Origin: Orobanche coerulescens
Lineage: Eukaryota; Streptophyta; Magnoliopsida; Lamiales; Orobanchaceae
Length of the DNA stretch: 64,000 bases
Direction of reading: 5' to 3'
Assembly (NCBI GenBank): GCA_033398695.1
Contig: CM065816.1
Coordinates: 134,265,358 to 134,329,357, forward strand
Below the pieces are notes generated by a model. It worked only from the letters and a program-made list of their open reading frames with translations, searched no databases and had not been told where the DNA came from. The position numbers were made by a program, and so were the translations under genes. Positions 55,840 to 64,000 of the stretch are shown piece after piece (the first letter of the stretch is position 1; every line of letters starts with the position of its first letter).

Positions 55840-56860
55840 GAATTCTAACAGCAACTCGGCAAATTATGTGCTCTTACCACTGATCTTGTCTTCTGCAAAG
55901 TAGTCAGCGATCTTTCTTTCAGCAAGGAAGAAAATCTACATAAATAAATTTTGAAACCAGTTAGATCGAACCAAAATTAATATGAGTAAATAATCCACTT
56001 AGCTCCAAGGGACACATTTATGATAATCAATGATACATTCTCTTCAATCGATCGTGCAATACTCTTCGGCTCATGCATTGACAACCAAATATAAAATTTT
56101 ATCACATCAATCAAGCACTCTACAACTCATGCATCAAATCTCGCCAACAATCTTGCTAATTAACAAACACACTAAAACTTGCATCAAATCTTGCACAATA
56201 CTCACTTACATACACACTAAACAAAATCAAAGAATCACCACCAACACTATCAACAAAGACAATATACGAAACATGATCACAAATTAACATCACTCACGCA
56301 GACCCCGATTAAGACTAACATCACTCAAACACACTATCCAAAAACACTTTTAAAATAACCCAAACATGGCCCCTAATTTAAATTTATGCGGAAACAACAT
56401 ATACCTTGAACCCCCAACGAAAACAAATTTCAAACAATACACTCAAACAATACACATATATTCCACAAAACCCAAAATCAATCCATAGAAAAAAACTTTT
56501 TTCGAATCTGCAAAGAAAACGCCAAAGAAAGACCTGAGAAACTCGAAACACAATATTCACATACATACAGAACAAACACATACGAAACCCCACCACACAT
56601 ATCTGCGAAGAATAAAAACCCAAAGAAAGACCTTACCTAAGCCAATTCGTACAATGTCACCACCAGTCGTCCGATTATGAGCAATTTCGCCAGCAGACAT
56701 TCGATTATGAGAAGAACAAAAGAAAATGTGTGAGTAAAAACTATATAAAAGATAGATTGAAAATATCCCCAAAAAATTCAATGAAACTGAAAAACCTTGA
56801 AGGGCCGATGAAAGAACCCTAATAATCGGTCTCCACAAGAAGCTTAATCGCGGGCGGGTT
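55840..56860 (-). other. CACTA 2 5' region
   Basis: AT-rich leader or promoter side of the transposase gene, with repeated CATCAA/ACTCA words and no recognisable gene. A GC-rich patch (GCGGGCGGG and GCGCGGGCG) at about 56849-56920 precedes the subterminal repeats. Confidence 0.45.
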
Positions 56861-57263
56861 TTTTTGGAGCGGGAAAATTTTTTTGGAGGAAATATTGGAG
56901 GAAAATGCGCGGGCGAAGGAGGAGGTTTTTTTGTACGGTGAAAAATTTTGGGAGTCTGAATAGTTGCGAGTCTTGCGACTGTTGTAAAAATTTTGTGTTA
57001 ATAATATACTTCACTGTTGTAAAAATATTGCATCAAAAAAAAAAATTCACACTTTTTACTTCAGTAATTATACAATTAGCGAAGTCTTTGGAACTTAAAA
57101 TTTCTAACTATCTCATGCCTTTCTATTTGATACCATTTAATGTTTCATGTGTAGTTTACTTCCCTAAATTGAAAAGCGAAGTTGTTGTTTGTTTTTACTT
57201 CACTAATATACATTACCGAAGTGAGACGTACCGAAGTCTTTGATGTTTTTTCTACTAGTGTCA

Positions 57264-57412
57264 TGGGCACAACTCAATATTCACTCGAAGCCAATGAGAA
57301 TCCTCAATGTCAGTGGTTCCTACAACGACTCGTGTTTTATCTTTTATGGACCATGTTGTGGGAAAAAGATTATTTCGGATGTGGCAAGACAAATCATCAT
57401 CTGTGCACCAAC
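57264..57412 (+). pseudogene. unidentified coding remnant, part 2
   Basis: Continues the open frame of 46645-46842 after CACTA 2. Words include NIHSKPMRILNVSGSYNDS and FIFYGPCCGKKIISDVARQ. It is interrupted by the hAT-like element at 57413. The protein family is not recognised. Confidence 0.5.
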
Positions 57413-57839
57413 CAGGGCCGTCCCAACCAATCGAGAGGCCCTGTTCAAATCTTATATATGGAACCCGTAATTTTATCAAATTGGTTACCTCAATTTTACA
57501 AAATTTATCTTGCGGGTCAAAATTATTAATGAATATACCCAATAATCAAAGATAAGAAGAATAAATATAAATTTAAAAAATACTGTAGTTACAAGAAATT
57601 AAATTTCTAAAAAAATCTATTTTAATCCGTTAATAGAAATTTGGTGTAGCATACTAAATCACAATATTCTTGAAAAATAAATGTAAATTTAATTATTTTT
57701 GGTTTTAAAATATTAAACTCATTTTCCGGAATTTTCAAATATTTATTCAATTTTTTTGCTAAAAACAATAGTTTTTTGGTTTAATACATTTTAAAAGCAA
57801 TATAATATAATATATTTAATATAATCAGTTTTCCGTAAT

Positions 57840-58140
57840 ATTATAAAAAGAAGCAAAAAATAATTGTAAAAACAAAGCAAAAACTATTACCAAAAAAGGA
57901 AAACACAAAAAAAAAAGAAAAAAAAAACAAGCTCCAAAAAAAAAGGGAAAGAAGAGAAGGTGAAACCAAAAAAAAGGAAAAACTAAGTTGAAAAAAAACG
58001 GAAAAAAGAAGCAAAAAGTAATTATAAAAAACAAAGGAAAAACTATTACCAGAAAAAGGAAAACACAAAAAAAGAAAAAAAAAAAACAAGATCAAAAAAA
58101 GGAAAAGAAGAGAAGGTGAAACCAAAAAAAAAGGAAAAAA
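57840..58140. repeat. purine-rich ~165-bp tandem duplication and G18 run
   Basis: Two copies of an A/G-only-like block (AGAAGCAAAAA ... GAAGAGAAGGTGAAACC). About 35 bp later comes a run of 18 G (about 58171-58188). The long minus-strand Phe-rich frames over it are composition artefacts. Confidence 0.9.
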
Positions 58141-58436
58141 CTAACTTCGTAGAATTACCAGAACTAGTCGATGGGGGGGGGGGGGGGGGCTAGTTTACGT
58201 AGAAAAAAAGAATCCCAAGGATGCCGGAAATTGTTGGGCTGCCCCATGGTGGTGAGTTGTTCGACAAGGAGTTTTGAAGCCGTTCTTTTTTTGTGTTGCG
58301 GAAGTACAATTTAGCCAGAGAAAGAAGATAAAGAAGAAAAATTTGACCTTTAACATGCGTACACACAACATTCTCCTAATCCGAAAATATAAAGATAACA
58401 CAGGTACAGAAAAAAACGGAAGAGTAGACTTTGGGA

Positions 58437-58510
58437 ATAGAACTCGGGTTACTAACCCACCACACCTCAAGCTCTCTTACTTTCCGCTAGGCCAAGACGA
58501 CACTTGTAGT
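58437..58510 (-). other. tRNA-like / SINE head
   Basis: Minus strand: A-box-like TGGCCTAGCGGAAAG and B-box-like GAGTTCTATTCCC at tRNA spacing, with a GGGTTAGTAACCC palindrome just before the B box. This fits the head of a tRNA-derived SINE or a decayed tRNA. The insertion boundaries are not clear. Confidence 0.5.
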
Positions 58511-58633
58511 ATTGTTGGAAACACTTTTATATAACGTTTTTTTTATATATTGGGTCCTGAAAAATTAACATTGGGTCTGGGCCCTGTGCAATAGCACAGG
58601 TTGCACAGGCCCATGGACGGCCCGGGCACCAAC

Positions 58634-58706
58634 ACCAAAAGAGCTGCTTGAGAAACTCCTAGCATGCATGATTGAACCTGATCGAGTTTTGGCTCACATT
58701 GTGTAG
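58634..58706 (+). pseudogene. unidentified coding remnant, part 3 (C-terminus)
   Basis: Completes the open frame with KELLEKLLACMIEPDRVLAH and ends at TAG 58704-58706. See part 1 for the reconstruction logic. The amphipathic, leucine-rich end is not diagnostic of a family. Confidence 0.5.
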
Positions 58707-59657
58707 ATGAGGAATGACACCAATAACAAATGTAGGCTGGACTTACCGCTCACATTATGATATCCGAATTTGAATGTTGTTTCTTCATTCCGTTGCTTGT
58801 CAATAAAAACTTGATTCGTGACATTTAATGCATCCAACCACAAAATAGTTTCAATTTCAAATAATTCCTACATATTAACTTCGTAAAACTTCTTGTGAAA
58901 TATGAGTACCTTTTCTGAGCGAGAAATATCGGTTTGGTCAAAGATTATGTTTTTTAACTCAAACTTTACTAATTCTTTTCTAAAGTTTGACATAGAAAAA
59001 ACCCCATGATACCATTCTATAACATTGAAGTTCACTTTATTGGACTAAGACAGTTACTACATGAATTTTATCTTTCAACTTAATAAAATATTTAAAATTT
59101 AGCAAAGTATTTATAATCACCTGTACCCCGCACCAGTGTCTTATCGTACCCATTGTCTTGCATGTGCATCCATGCTTCCTAGGTTATTGTGATTGAAAAT
59201 CAACTTAAATTTATTCGATTGTCGGCTTTATTGGTGCGATTTGATTACCAAACTCAATCCAAATGTTAGTTAAGGCCGTATTCGAGAACATGAACTTATG
59301 TTAGTTTTTCTGAATACAAAAGGGTGTGGGTGTGGCACAATTTCTAAACCATAAAGGGGAACCGCGTATATTTTGTTTATCAAAGGAGGAAGAAGTTGGG
59401 AAGCAATCCAGATCGGAGGTTGGGAAGAAGAATAAGAAGCGACCGAGGTGGAAGAAGTCCAAAGAAAAATAGTTTTGTTTGTTTAACAAATGGTGATGGT
59501 AGATTTACTACTGGTTAATGATGAACATTTGAGACGTCTGTGTAAAATCACGAGATATCACAGACGAGTGGGGATGAGGATTTTAAAGAAGCCTTTGCAA
59601 AATCCCTTTGTCTGACAAGACATAAAGCTATTATTTATTTTTGGTAAGGAACTAGAT
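58707..59657. other. unclassified intergenic-like DNA
   Basis: About 950 bp, AT-rich, no recognisable gene, repeat or element end. It may be 3' flank of the unidentified gene remnant. Confidence 0.4.
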
Positions 59658-59689
59658 GGTGCAACTAGAGGTGGTTGGTGGGTCGGGCC

Positions 59690-59905
59690 GGCCCAGCCCG
59701 GATTTTTTAGGTCCATGGGCCGGCCAAGGCGATCGAGGCCAGGGCCAGAACCCGGCCCCACAGCTGCCAGTGATCCGAGACTCTCGATCAGGCCAGCCCG
59801 GCCCACCTTCGAGCCCCAGCCCGGCCGGCCGGCCCACTGCTGGCCAGTCCAGGCCCACCGTGGCCCACACCCAAGCCCACCCTCAGCCCACCCTAAGCCC
59901 ACCAT
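59690..59905 (+). repeat. GGCC-rich subterminal array of hAT#2
   Basis: Dense GGCCCA, GGCCGG and CCGGCC words in both orientations over about 215 bp. It takes the place of the GGTTC/GAACC array of hAT#1. Open frames here are composition artefacts. Confidence 0.85.
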
Positions 59906-60043
59906 TCAAATTTGAATGGTTTGGCAGGCCATGCCATGTGGCACCAACCGATTGGTTGGTGTGCACTAGCCGTTGCCAACGGCTAGCCCATGGGCCGGAT
60001 CGGGCCTAACGGCCAGAATTTCAGTTTTTTTTTTAAATTATCT

Positions 60044-60051
60044 TATAAATA
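60044..60051 (+). promoter_or_regulatory. TATA box of the hAT#2 transposase
   Basis: TATAAATA is followed by CCCCAAC, nearly the same context as in hAT#1 (10137). It lies about 140 bp after the GGCC-rich array. Confidence 0.68.
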
Positions 60052-60239
60052 CCCCAACTCCTCTAAACCATTTTTTCACACCAACAACAACTCTATTCTC
60101 TCTTCTTCTTAATTCTCAAGTTTTCACGACTCTCAAATTTATAATTCTCAATTTTTCAGAACTTTATATTTATTATATTAATCTAAACCTATCCTTATTA
60201 AAAAATTTACTATGGCAGACTGATCAAAGAACGTTCATC

Positions 60240-61905
60240 ATGAAGGAACCGGCGATAATGATGCCAATTTGCATTTCGGTAAGTTTACTATTTCTACTTT
60301 GTATTATTTATTTATGTTTACTATAGTTTATTTATTTAGTACTTATTATTATAAATTGTTATTAGTTCACAATCTCTCTCAAGACTCTACTACCATGCCA
60401 CCTCCATCTGAGTCTACGGCCGAAGCTGCAAATAAAAATAAAAAATCATGGGTTTAGGCATTTTATGAGAGTATTCCCGGAACCGTATCAACGCATTGTA
60501 AAATAATTTGTCTTGTATGCAAAAATCAAAAGAAAACTACTACTTTTTCATGAAGATTGGTACCGGAACCGGAACACTAGCTCGTCATTTGGAAAATGAC
60601 CACGGTTTGACAAAGGATAATCATGATCAAGAACGGTCAGATGACCAATCTCAACTATCCAGCTATTTCTCAAAAGTGCCCGGTGGAGGTATGCCTTTCG
60701 TTTACAATCAACAAAAAATAATTGACTAATTTGCCAAATATGTTACTCTTTATGAATTGCATTTAAGTCATGGTGAAAGTGAAAATTTAGAACATATGAC
60801 TAGGACTTTAATGCAACCGGTATATAGAAAAATACCAAGGAATACTCTTAAAAGTCGTATTCAACAACAATATTATATTCAATGTGCTCAATTAATTGAA
60901 TTTTTTAAAAGATTTGAAGGTTGTATATGTCTTACTAGTGATTGTTGGACTTCTCCAATCGGTGAACCCTATCTTTGCATAACGGTTCACTAGATTGGAA
61001 CTGTGTGATAGAAAAACGTATTATTGCTTTTGATATTATGGAAGAATCACATACCGCTAAAAATCTAAGAGATAGAATAATTGAATGTTGTAAGGAATTT
61101 AATATATTTGATAAAGTGCTTTCTCCCGCAAATAATAAATGTATGGAATATTTGTTGGACGAATTGCCTTTACTTGCAAATGGTATTTTTATGCATATTA
61201 GATGTTGTGCTCATATCTTGAATTTTTCAGCTAAAAAAGGAATTGATATGCTTTCACCTCTTTTAAATCCGATTAGAAAAATAATTAAATGACTAAGATT
61301 AAGTCAACATATTAGGAGATATTATAAACATCTATGTAAGGAACATAATTTAAAACCAAAAAAATGGAGCATTGATACACCTACCCGTTGGAATTCTACT
61401 TTTAAATTGCTTGATTATGCTATTCCTTATAAGAAAATATTACTCAATTATATAACTCCGATCCAAAACATTTAGCCTAGCAAGACCTCATAACTGAGGC
61501 TCATTGGGAACTTGCTACGATCATTCATACTATGCTACGTGCTTATAATAATTCTACATATTTATTTTCTTACGTTTATGAACCTAATGTGCACTTGGTT
61601 ATTTTAGAATGTTGTAAAATTGTTGGTTCTTTAAATGAACACCAAAATAATATACATTTATCTAAAGTTATTTCTACAATGCAATAAAAATGGTTAGAGT
61701 ATTTGACACAATTTCCTTACATATATGGTGTTGCATGTCTTCTTGACCCGGGTGTGAAAAAAGAAGCACTCGGTAATCTTATTGATTATTATTATAATAC
61801 ATTAGGTAATACTTCTTTTGATATTTAGGAGTACGTAAATTAGTGCGTCAAAATATTAGCTTCATTAGTAGATTTGTACATTAAAAGATATAAACCCGAG
61901 GTCCT
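60240..61905 (+). pseudogene. hAT#2 transposase
   Basis: Ac/Tam3-type transposase with decayed frames. A possible first exon with donor GTAAGT at about 60279 leads to ATG 60395 (MPPPSESTAEAANKNKKSW, then a TAG). A BED zinc finger follows: CLVCKNQKK and, after a frameshift, GTLARHLENDHG (60509-60605). The catalytic N-part reads ICLTSDCWTSPIGEPYLC (about 60930-60980), then KRIIAFDIMEESHTAKNLRDRI (about 61010-61080). Further blocks include PLLANGIFMHIRCCAHILN (about 61165-61230) and YIKRYKPEVLAS (about 61880-61910), where the LTR cuts it. The dimerisation domain is missing. Confidence 0.87.
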
Positions 61906-62239
61906 AGCCTCCCAGTCTGTAACACCCCCGATATATTTAGGAATATTACAGCGCCGTAAATCGTTTACATAAGAATTTACAAGACTGGAGGAATGAAAAG
62001 ACAATAACAGATACCAACATATGAAAGTAACTGAAATAAAATACAACAATTCTGGGCCAATACCGAAAATACAAATATCCAAATGAAAAATATTAATACA
62101 TCACCAAATTCAACATCACAAACGACGACGTACTCGAGTACATATTAAAAACAACACAAACAACAGACAATTGAACCCAGCCGGAACATCACTCTGCACC
62201 CTCGTCGTCATGCAGCTCCAGTGGTTGTTTTCCTGCTCT

Positions 62240-62285
62240 CCTGGATCCTAAACATAAACAAATGTTCACCCCCAAGGGGTTAGCA
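62240..62285 (-). promoter_or_regulatory. conserved stem-loop and CAG/TAG site of Tekay-like LTRs, copy in D
   Basis: Minus strand: GCTAACCCC TT GGGGGTGAAC, then TTTATGTTTAG|GATCC. Compare C (24524) and A (33697). Confidence 0.62.
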
Positions 62286-62434
62286 CAACGATGCTAGTAC
62301 AAGTACGATAATTACACAACAATTATTTAATCAACAATAATCATAACAAATTTCTCCAATGAGAAATAATAAGAACACATAACACATCATGACAGTCTTA
62401 ACATACATATGGTATTCCAATGATCCAGCACACA

Positions 62435-62555
62435 CAGCTATAGATTTCCCATGATGATCCCGCCTGACCAACGCATGGTGGAACTACCTGTCAAACGATC
62501 CAGCGCACACAGTTATTGATTTCCCATGATGATTCCCATCGGATCAACGCATGGT
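62435..62555 (-). repeat. duplicated block in the LTR of element D
   Basis: Two ~80-bp copies share GATCCAGC, TTTCCCATGATGAT and CAACGCATGGTGGA (plus strand). Position in the LTR matches the duplicated blocks of A and C. Confidence 0.85.
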
Positions 62556-62826
62556 GGACAATTTAATCACAACACATGTACACAGTACAATCATAGCATA
62601 ACCGACATAATACGAATAATTCTAATTAAAGTACTTGCCTCGATTCGATGACAAGAATAACACTTTGACGAATATCAATACACTCAAAGGTCGCCCCTTC
62701 GATCAATCACATTGCAAAGCTCGAACCTTAAACAAAAGAATAATATAGAGTTCATCTCACGTCGTACGAACGTCGAACAATCTAAACTACGGCTGAAAGT
62801 TCACAAAATGTATCCTGCCTGGTCTG

Positions 62827-63130
62827 CGTAACGTACGTTACGTATCCAACGTAGCATACGTTAAGCCTGATCGTTAGCGTAGGTAAACTACGAAGTCTAG
62901 CATACGCTAATCATACATTGACAGTTCCTCTCTGATCAGACGACTGACTCGCCTGATGACATAACGTACATTACGTACCCAACGTAGCATACGTTAATTC
63001 TGCCCATTAGCGTATGTAAGCTATAGAGCCTAGCGCATGCTAAACACACATATGACAGTTTCTCACTGAGCAAACGACTGTCACGATTGGTGATGTAGCG
63101 TACGAAATCCTCAGTGATTAATGTACGTTA
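62827..63130 (-). repeat. duplicated TAGCGTACGCTA array downstream of the D promoter
   Basis: Two ~135-bp copies, each with a TAACGTACGTTA-type motif, a CAACGTAGCATACGTTAA word, a TTAGCGTA motif and a TAGCATACGCTA-like motif. TAACGTACGTTA at 62829 is a perfect palindrome. The array lies about 750 bp downstream of the TATA box in the minus direction. Confidence 0.87.
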
Positions 63131-63880
63131 TCCTCATACATATCATGCTCATACAATTATGAATGATCTTACGTATTAAAACATCTTCGAATTCAAGGAT
63201 ATGTATATCATCACAACACTATATTAAATCTCAATTACAATTCTCATGTGAAGTTCGGGTGATCTAAGGTTGATGCGCTTGTTTCCAATATCATCATTAC
63301 ATTCAAACTTTATCTTAAAGATGAACTAACAAATCCAACATATAAGAAAGGATACAACCTTCGATGATTCTTTCTTAAGTCCATTTAGCAAAAGTGATAT
63401 CAACTCCAAGTCTACGATCAATATGGCACACTATTCAATACGGATAATCAATCTCAGAACATTACTCTCATCATTTGATGTAACAGGATTCCAACTATGA
63501 TGTTCTCAACAATGATAACTTAAGTATAATCATCCCAATTTTTAAACATGATGTTTGGTTGAATAAATCATCTATGAAACTTAATATCCTTGGTAGCATG
63601 ATCATAATATCTTTAAGGACATGAATCCAAGGTTGGAGATAGTATTAACATACCTTAAGATGAAGAAAACAGCGAGACAATAGGTAGAATCCAACTCCGG
63701 TTGCTTGTATGCCAATTAAAGATGATTCTCCACTTCAATGATCAAGTATAAGTAACCTCCAATCTTCAATGATCAAGTATTAAGTGATCTAAAGGTGTTT
63801 AAGGTGGCTAGGAACTCTCTGGGGATGAACTATGTTGAAAGCCAAGTGAAAGAAACGAATAATATGAAATGGGGTGTTGT

Positions 63881-63890
63881 CCCATTTATA
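63881..63890 (-). promoter_or_regulatory. TATA box of the element D LTR
   Basis: Minus-strand TATAAATGGG followed by ACAACACCCC, about 15 bp after the end of the U3 motif array. Confidence 0.7.
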
Positions 63891-63902
63891 ACTTTCTGAC
63901 CT

Positions 63903-63979
63903 TAACGTATGTTAGCCTTCATGCATAACGTTCGTTAGTCTCTTAGCGTACGCTACCCAGTATTCTTAGCATATGCTAT
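63903..63979 (-). promoter_or_regulatory. U3 palindrome array of element D
   Basis: TAACGTATGTTA (63903), TAACGTTCGTTA (63926), TAGCGTACGCTA (63943, perfect palindrome) and TAGCATATGCTA (63967). It continues toward the window end. Confidence 0.85.
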
Positions 63980-64000
63980 AGTTCACTGATAGTTAACTGT

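Larger units (their letters stand above)
46843..57260 (-). mobile_element. CACTA (En/Spm) element 2, 10.4 kb, formerly autonomous
   Basis: Terminal inverted repeats CACTATAAGAATAAACGTC / CACTAGTAGAAAAAACATC continue into CAAAGACTTCGG and are flanked by 3-bp target repeats TCA (46840-46842 and 57261-57263). Subterminal regions carry GACTTCGG/CCGAAGTC words (46865-47340 and 57040-57245). Inside, on the minus strand, are a TNP2-type transposase (about 52590-55828), a TNPA-like gene (about 50500-52260) and a ULP1-like protease (about 48100-49560), all decayed. Confidence 0.95.
57413..58625. mobile_element. non-autonomous hAT-like element
   Basis: Ends CAGGGCCGTCC and GGACGGCCCGG (inverted, one or two mismatches) are flanked by a perfect 8-bp target duplication GCACCAAC (57405-57412 and 58626-58633). 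The 1213-bp interior is AT-rich with a purine-rich duplication, a G-run and a SINE-like segment. No transposase. Its removal rejoins an open reading frame. Confidence 0.9.
59666..61917 (+). mobile_element. hAT transposon #2, truncated by element D
   Basis: The left end TAGAGGTGGTTGG matches that of hAT#1 and is preceded by GGTGCAAC (59658-59665, candidate 8-bp target repeat). A GGCC-rich subterminal array (59690-59905), a TATA box (60044) and a transposase gene follow. The right end is missing because the LTR of element D begins at 61918. Confidence 0.87.
61918..64000 (-). repeat. LTR of Tekay-like element D (runs off the window)
   Basis: Minus orientation; the LTR end GGGGGTGTTACA lies at 61918, with no primer site next to it, so this is the outer (3') LTR or a solo LTR. 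It contains the stem-loop (62267-62283), a duplicated block (62435-62555), a duplicated palindrome array (62827-63130), a TATA box (63881-63890) and a U3 array (63903-63979). Its left flank CAGTC is the candidate target repeat. Confidence 0.82.

Noticed and set aside
57825..58125. Phe-rich hydrophobic frames suggesting membrane proteins
   Set aside because: Composition artefact of poly-purine sequence read on the minus strand; the stretch is a tandem duplication.

Overview
This window is plant nuclear DNA, most likely from a eudicot. It consists almost entirely of transposable elements stacked inside one another. The evidence is: Athila-type and Tekay/Del-type Ty3/gypsy elements, a SIRE/Maximus-type Ty1/copia element, CACTA (En/Spm) and hAT transposons, and initiator-Met-tRNA primer sites. 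There are no rRNA genes and no intact cellular genes, and the non-LTR parts are AT-rich. I cannot name the species.

Layout: 1-6537 is the 3' part of an Athila element (+), with pol, a long 3' internal region and the 3' LTR. 6538-24901 is a rearranged Tekay-like element 'C' (+). Its 3' LTR is split by a hAT element (hAT#1, 9734-11679, 8-bp target duplication) and by a complete copia element (12518-23694, 5-bp target duplication ATGTC). The copia element itself holds a solo LTR (16034-17361). 24902-35486 is Tekay-like element 'A' (-). Its integrase is split by 'E' (24967-29105, -), a non-autonomous LTR element with one open gag-protease frame and no pol. A sits inside the 3' LTR of a third Tekay-like element, 'B' (35487-46321, -). 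The 5' LTR of B holds a 1.4-kb non-autonomous CACTA (44598-46028). 46843-57260 is a 10.4-kb CACTA with decayed TNP2, TNPA-like and ULP1-like genes (-). 57413-58625 is a hAT-like non-autonomous element. 59666-61917 is a second hAT (hAT#2, +), cut by the LTR of a fourth Tekay-like element, 'D' (61918 to the window end, -).

The order of insertion can be read directly: B, then A within B's LTR, then C and E within A's integrase, then copia and hAT#1 within C's LTR, then the solo LTR within copia. Almost every coding region is broken by stops or frameshifts. The exception is E's gag-protease frame. A short open frame of unknown identity (46645-46842, 57264-57412, 58634-58706) stays open across two transposon insertions once these are removed.

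The most striking feature is regulatory. Most promoters here (LTR U3 regions, an internal region upstream of the third ORF of copia, and the subterminal regions of the hATs) carry an array of a short, CpG-containing, mostly palindromic motif, usually ending 10-250 bp upstream of a TATA box. The motifs are TGWGCCGCGGCACA in Athila, TAGCGYRCGCTA in copia and in gypsy elements A, B and D, TTACGGCCGTAA in gypsy element C, GGTTC/GAACC in hAT#1 and GGCC-rich motifs in hAT#2 and E. The same motif occurs in unrelated families, and different motifs occur in close relatives. I know of no named description of this pattern. It is the best candidate here for an undescribed system.
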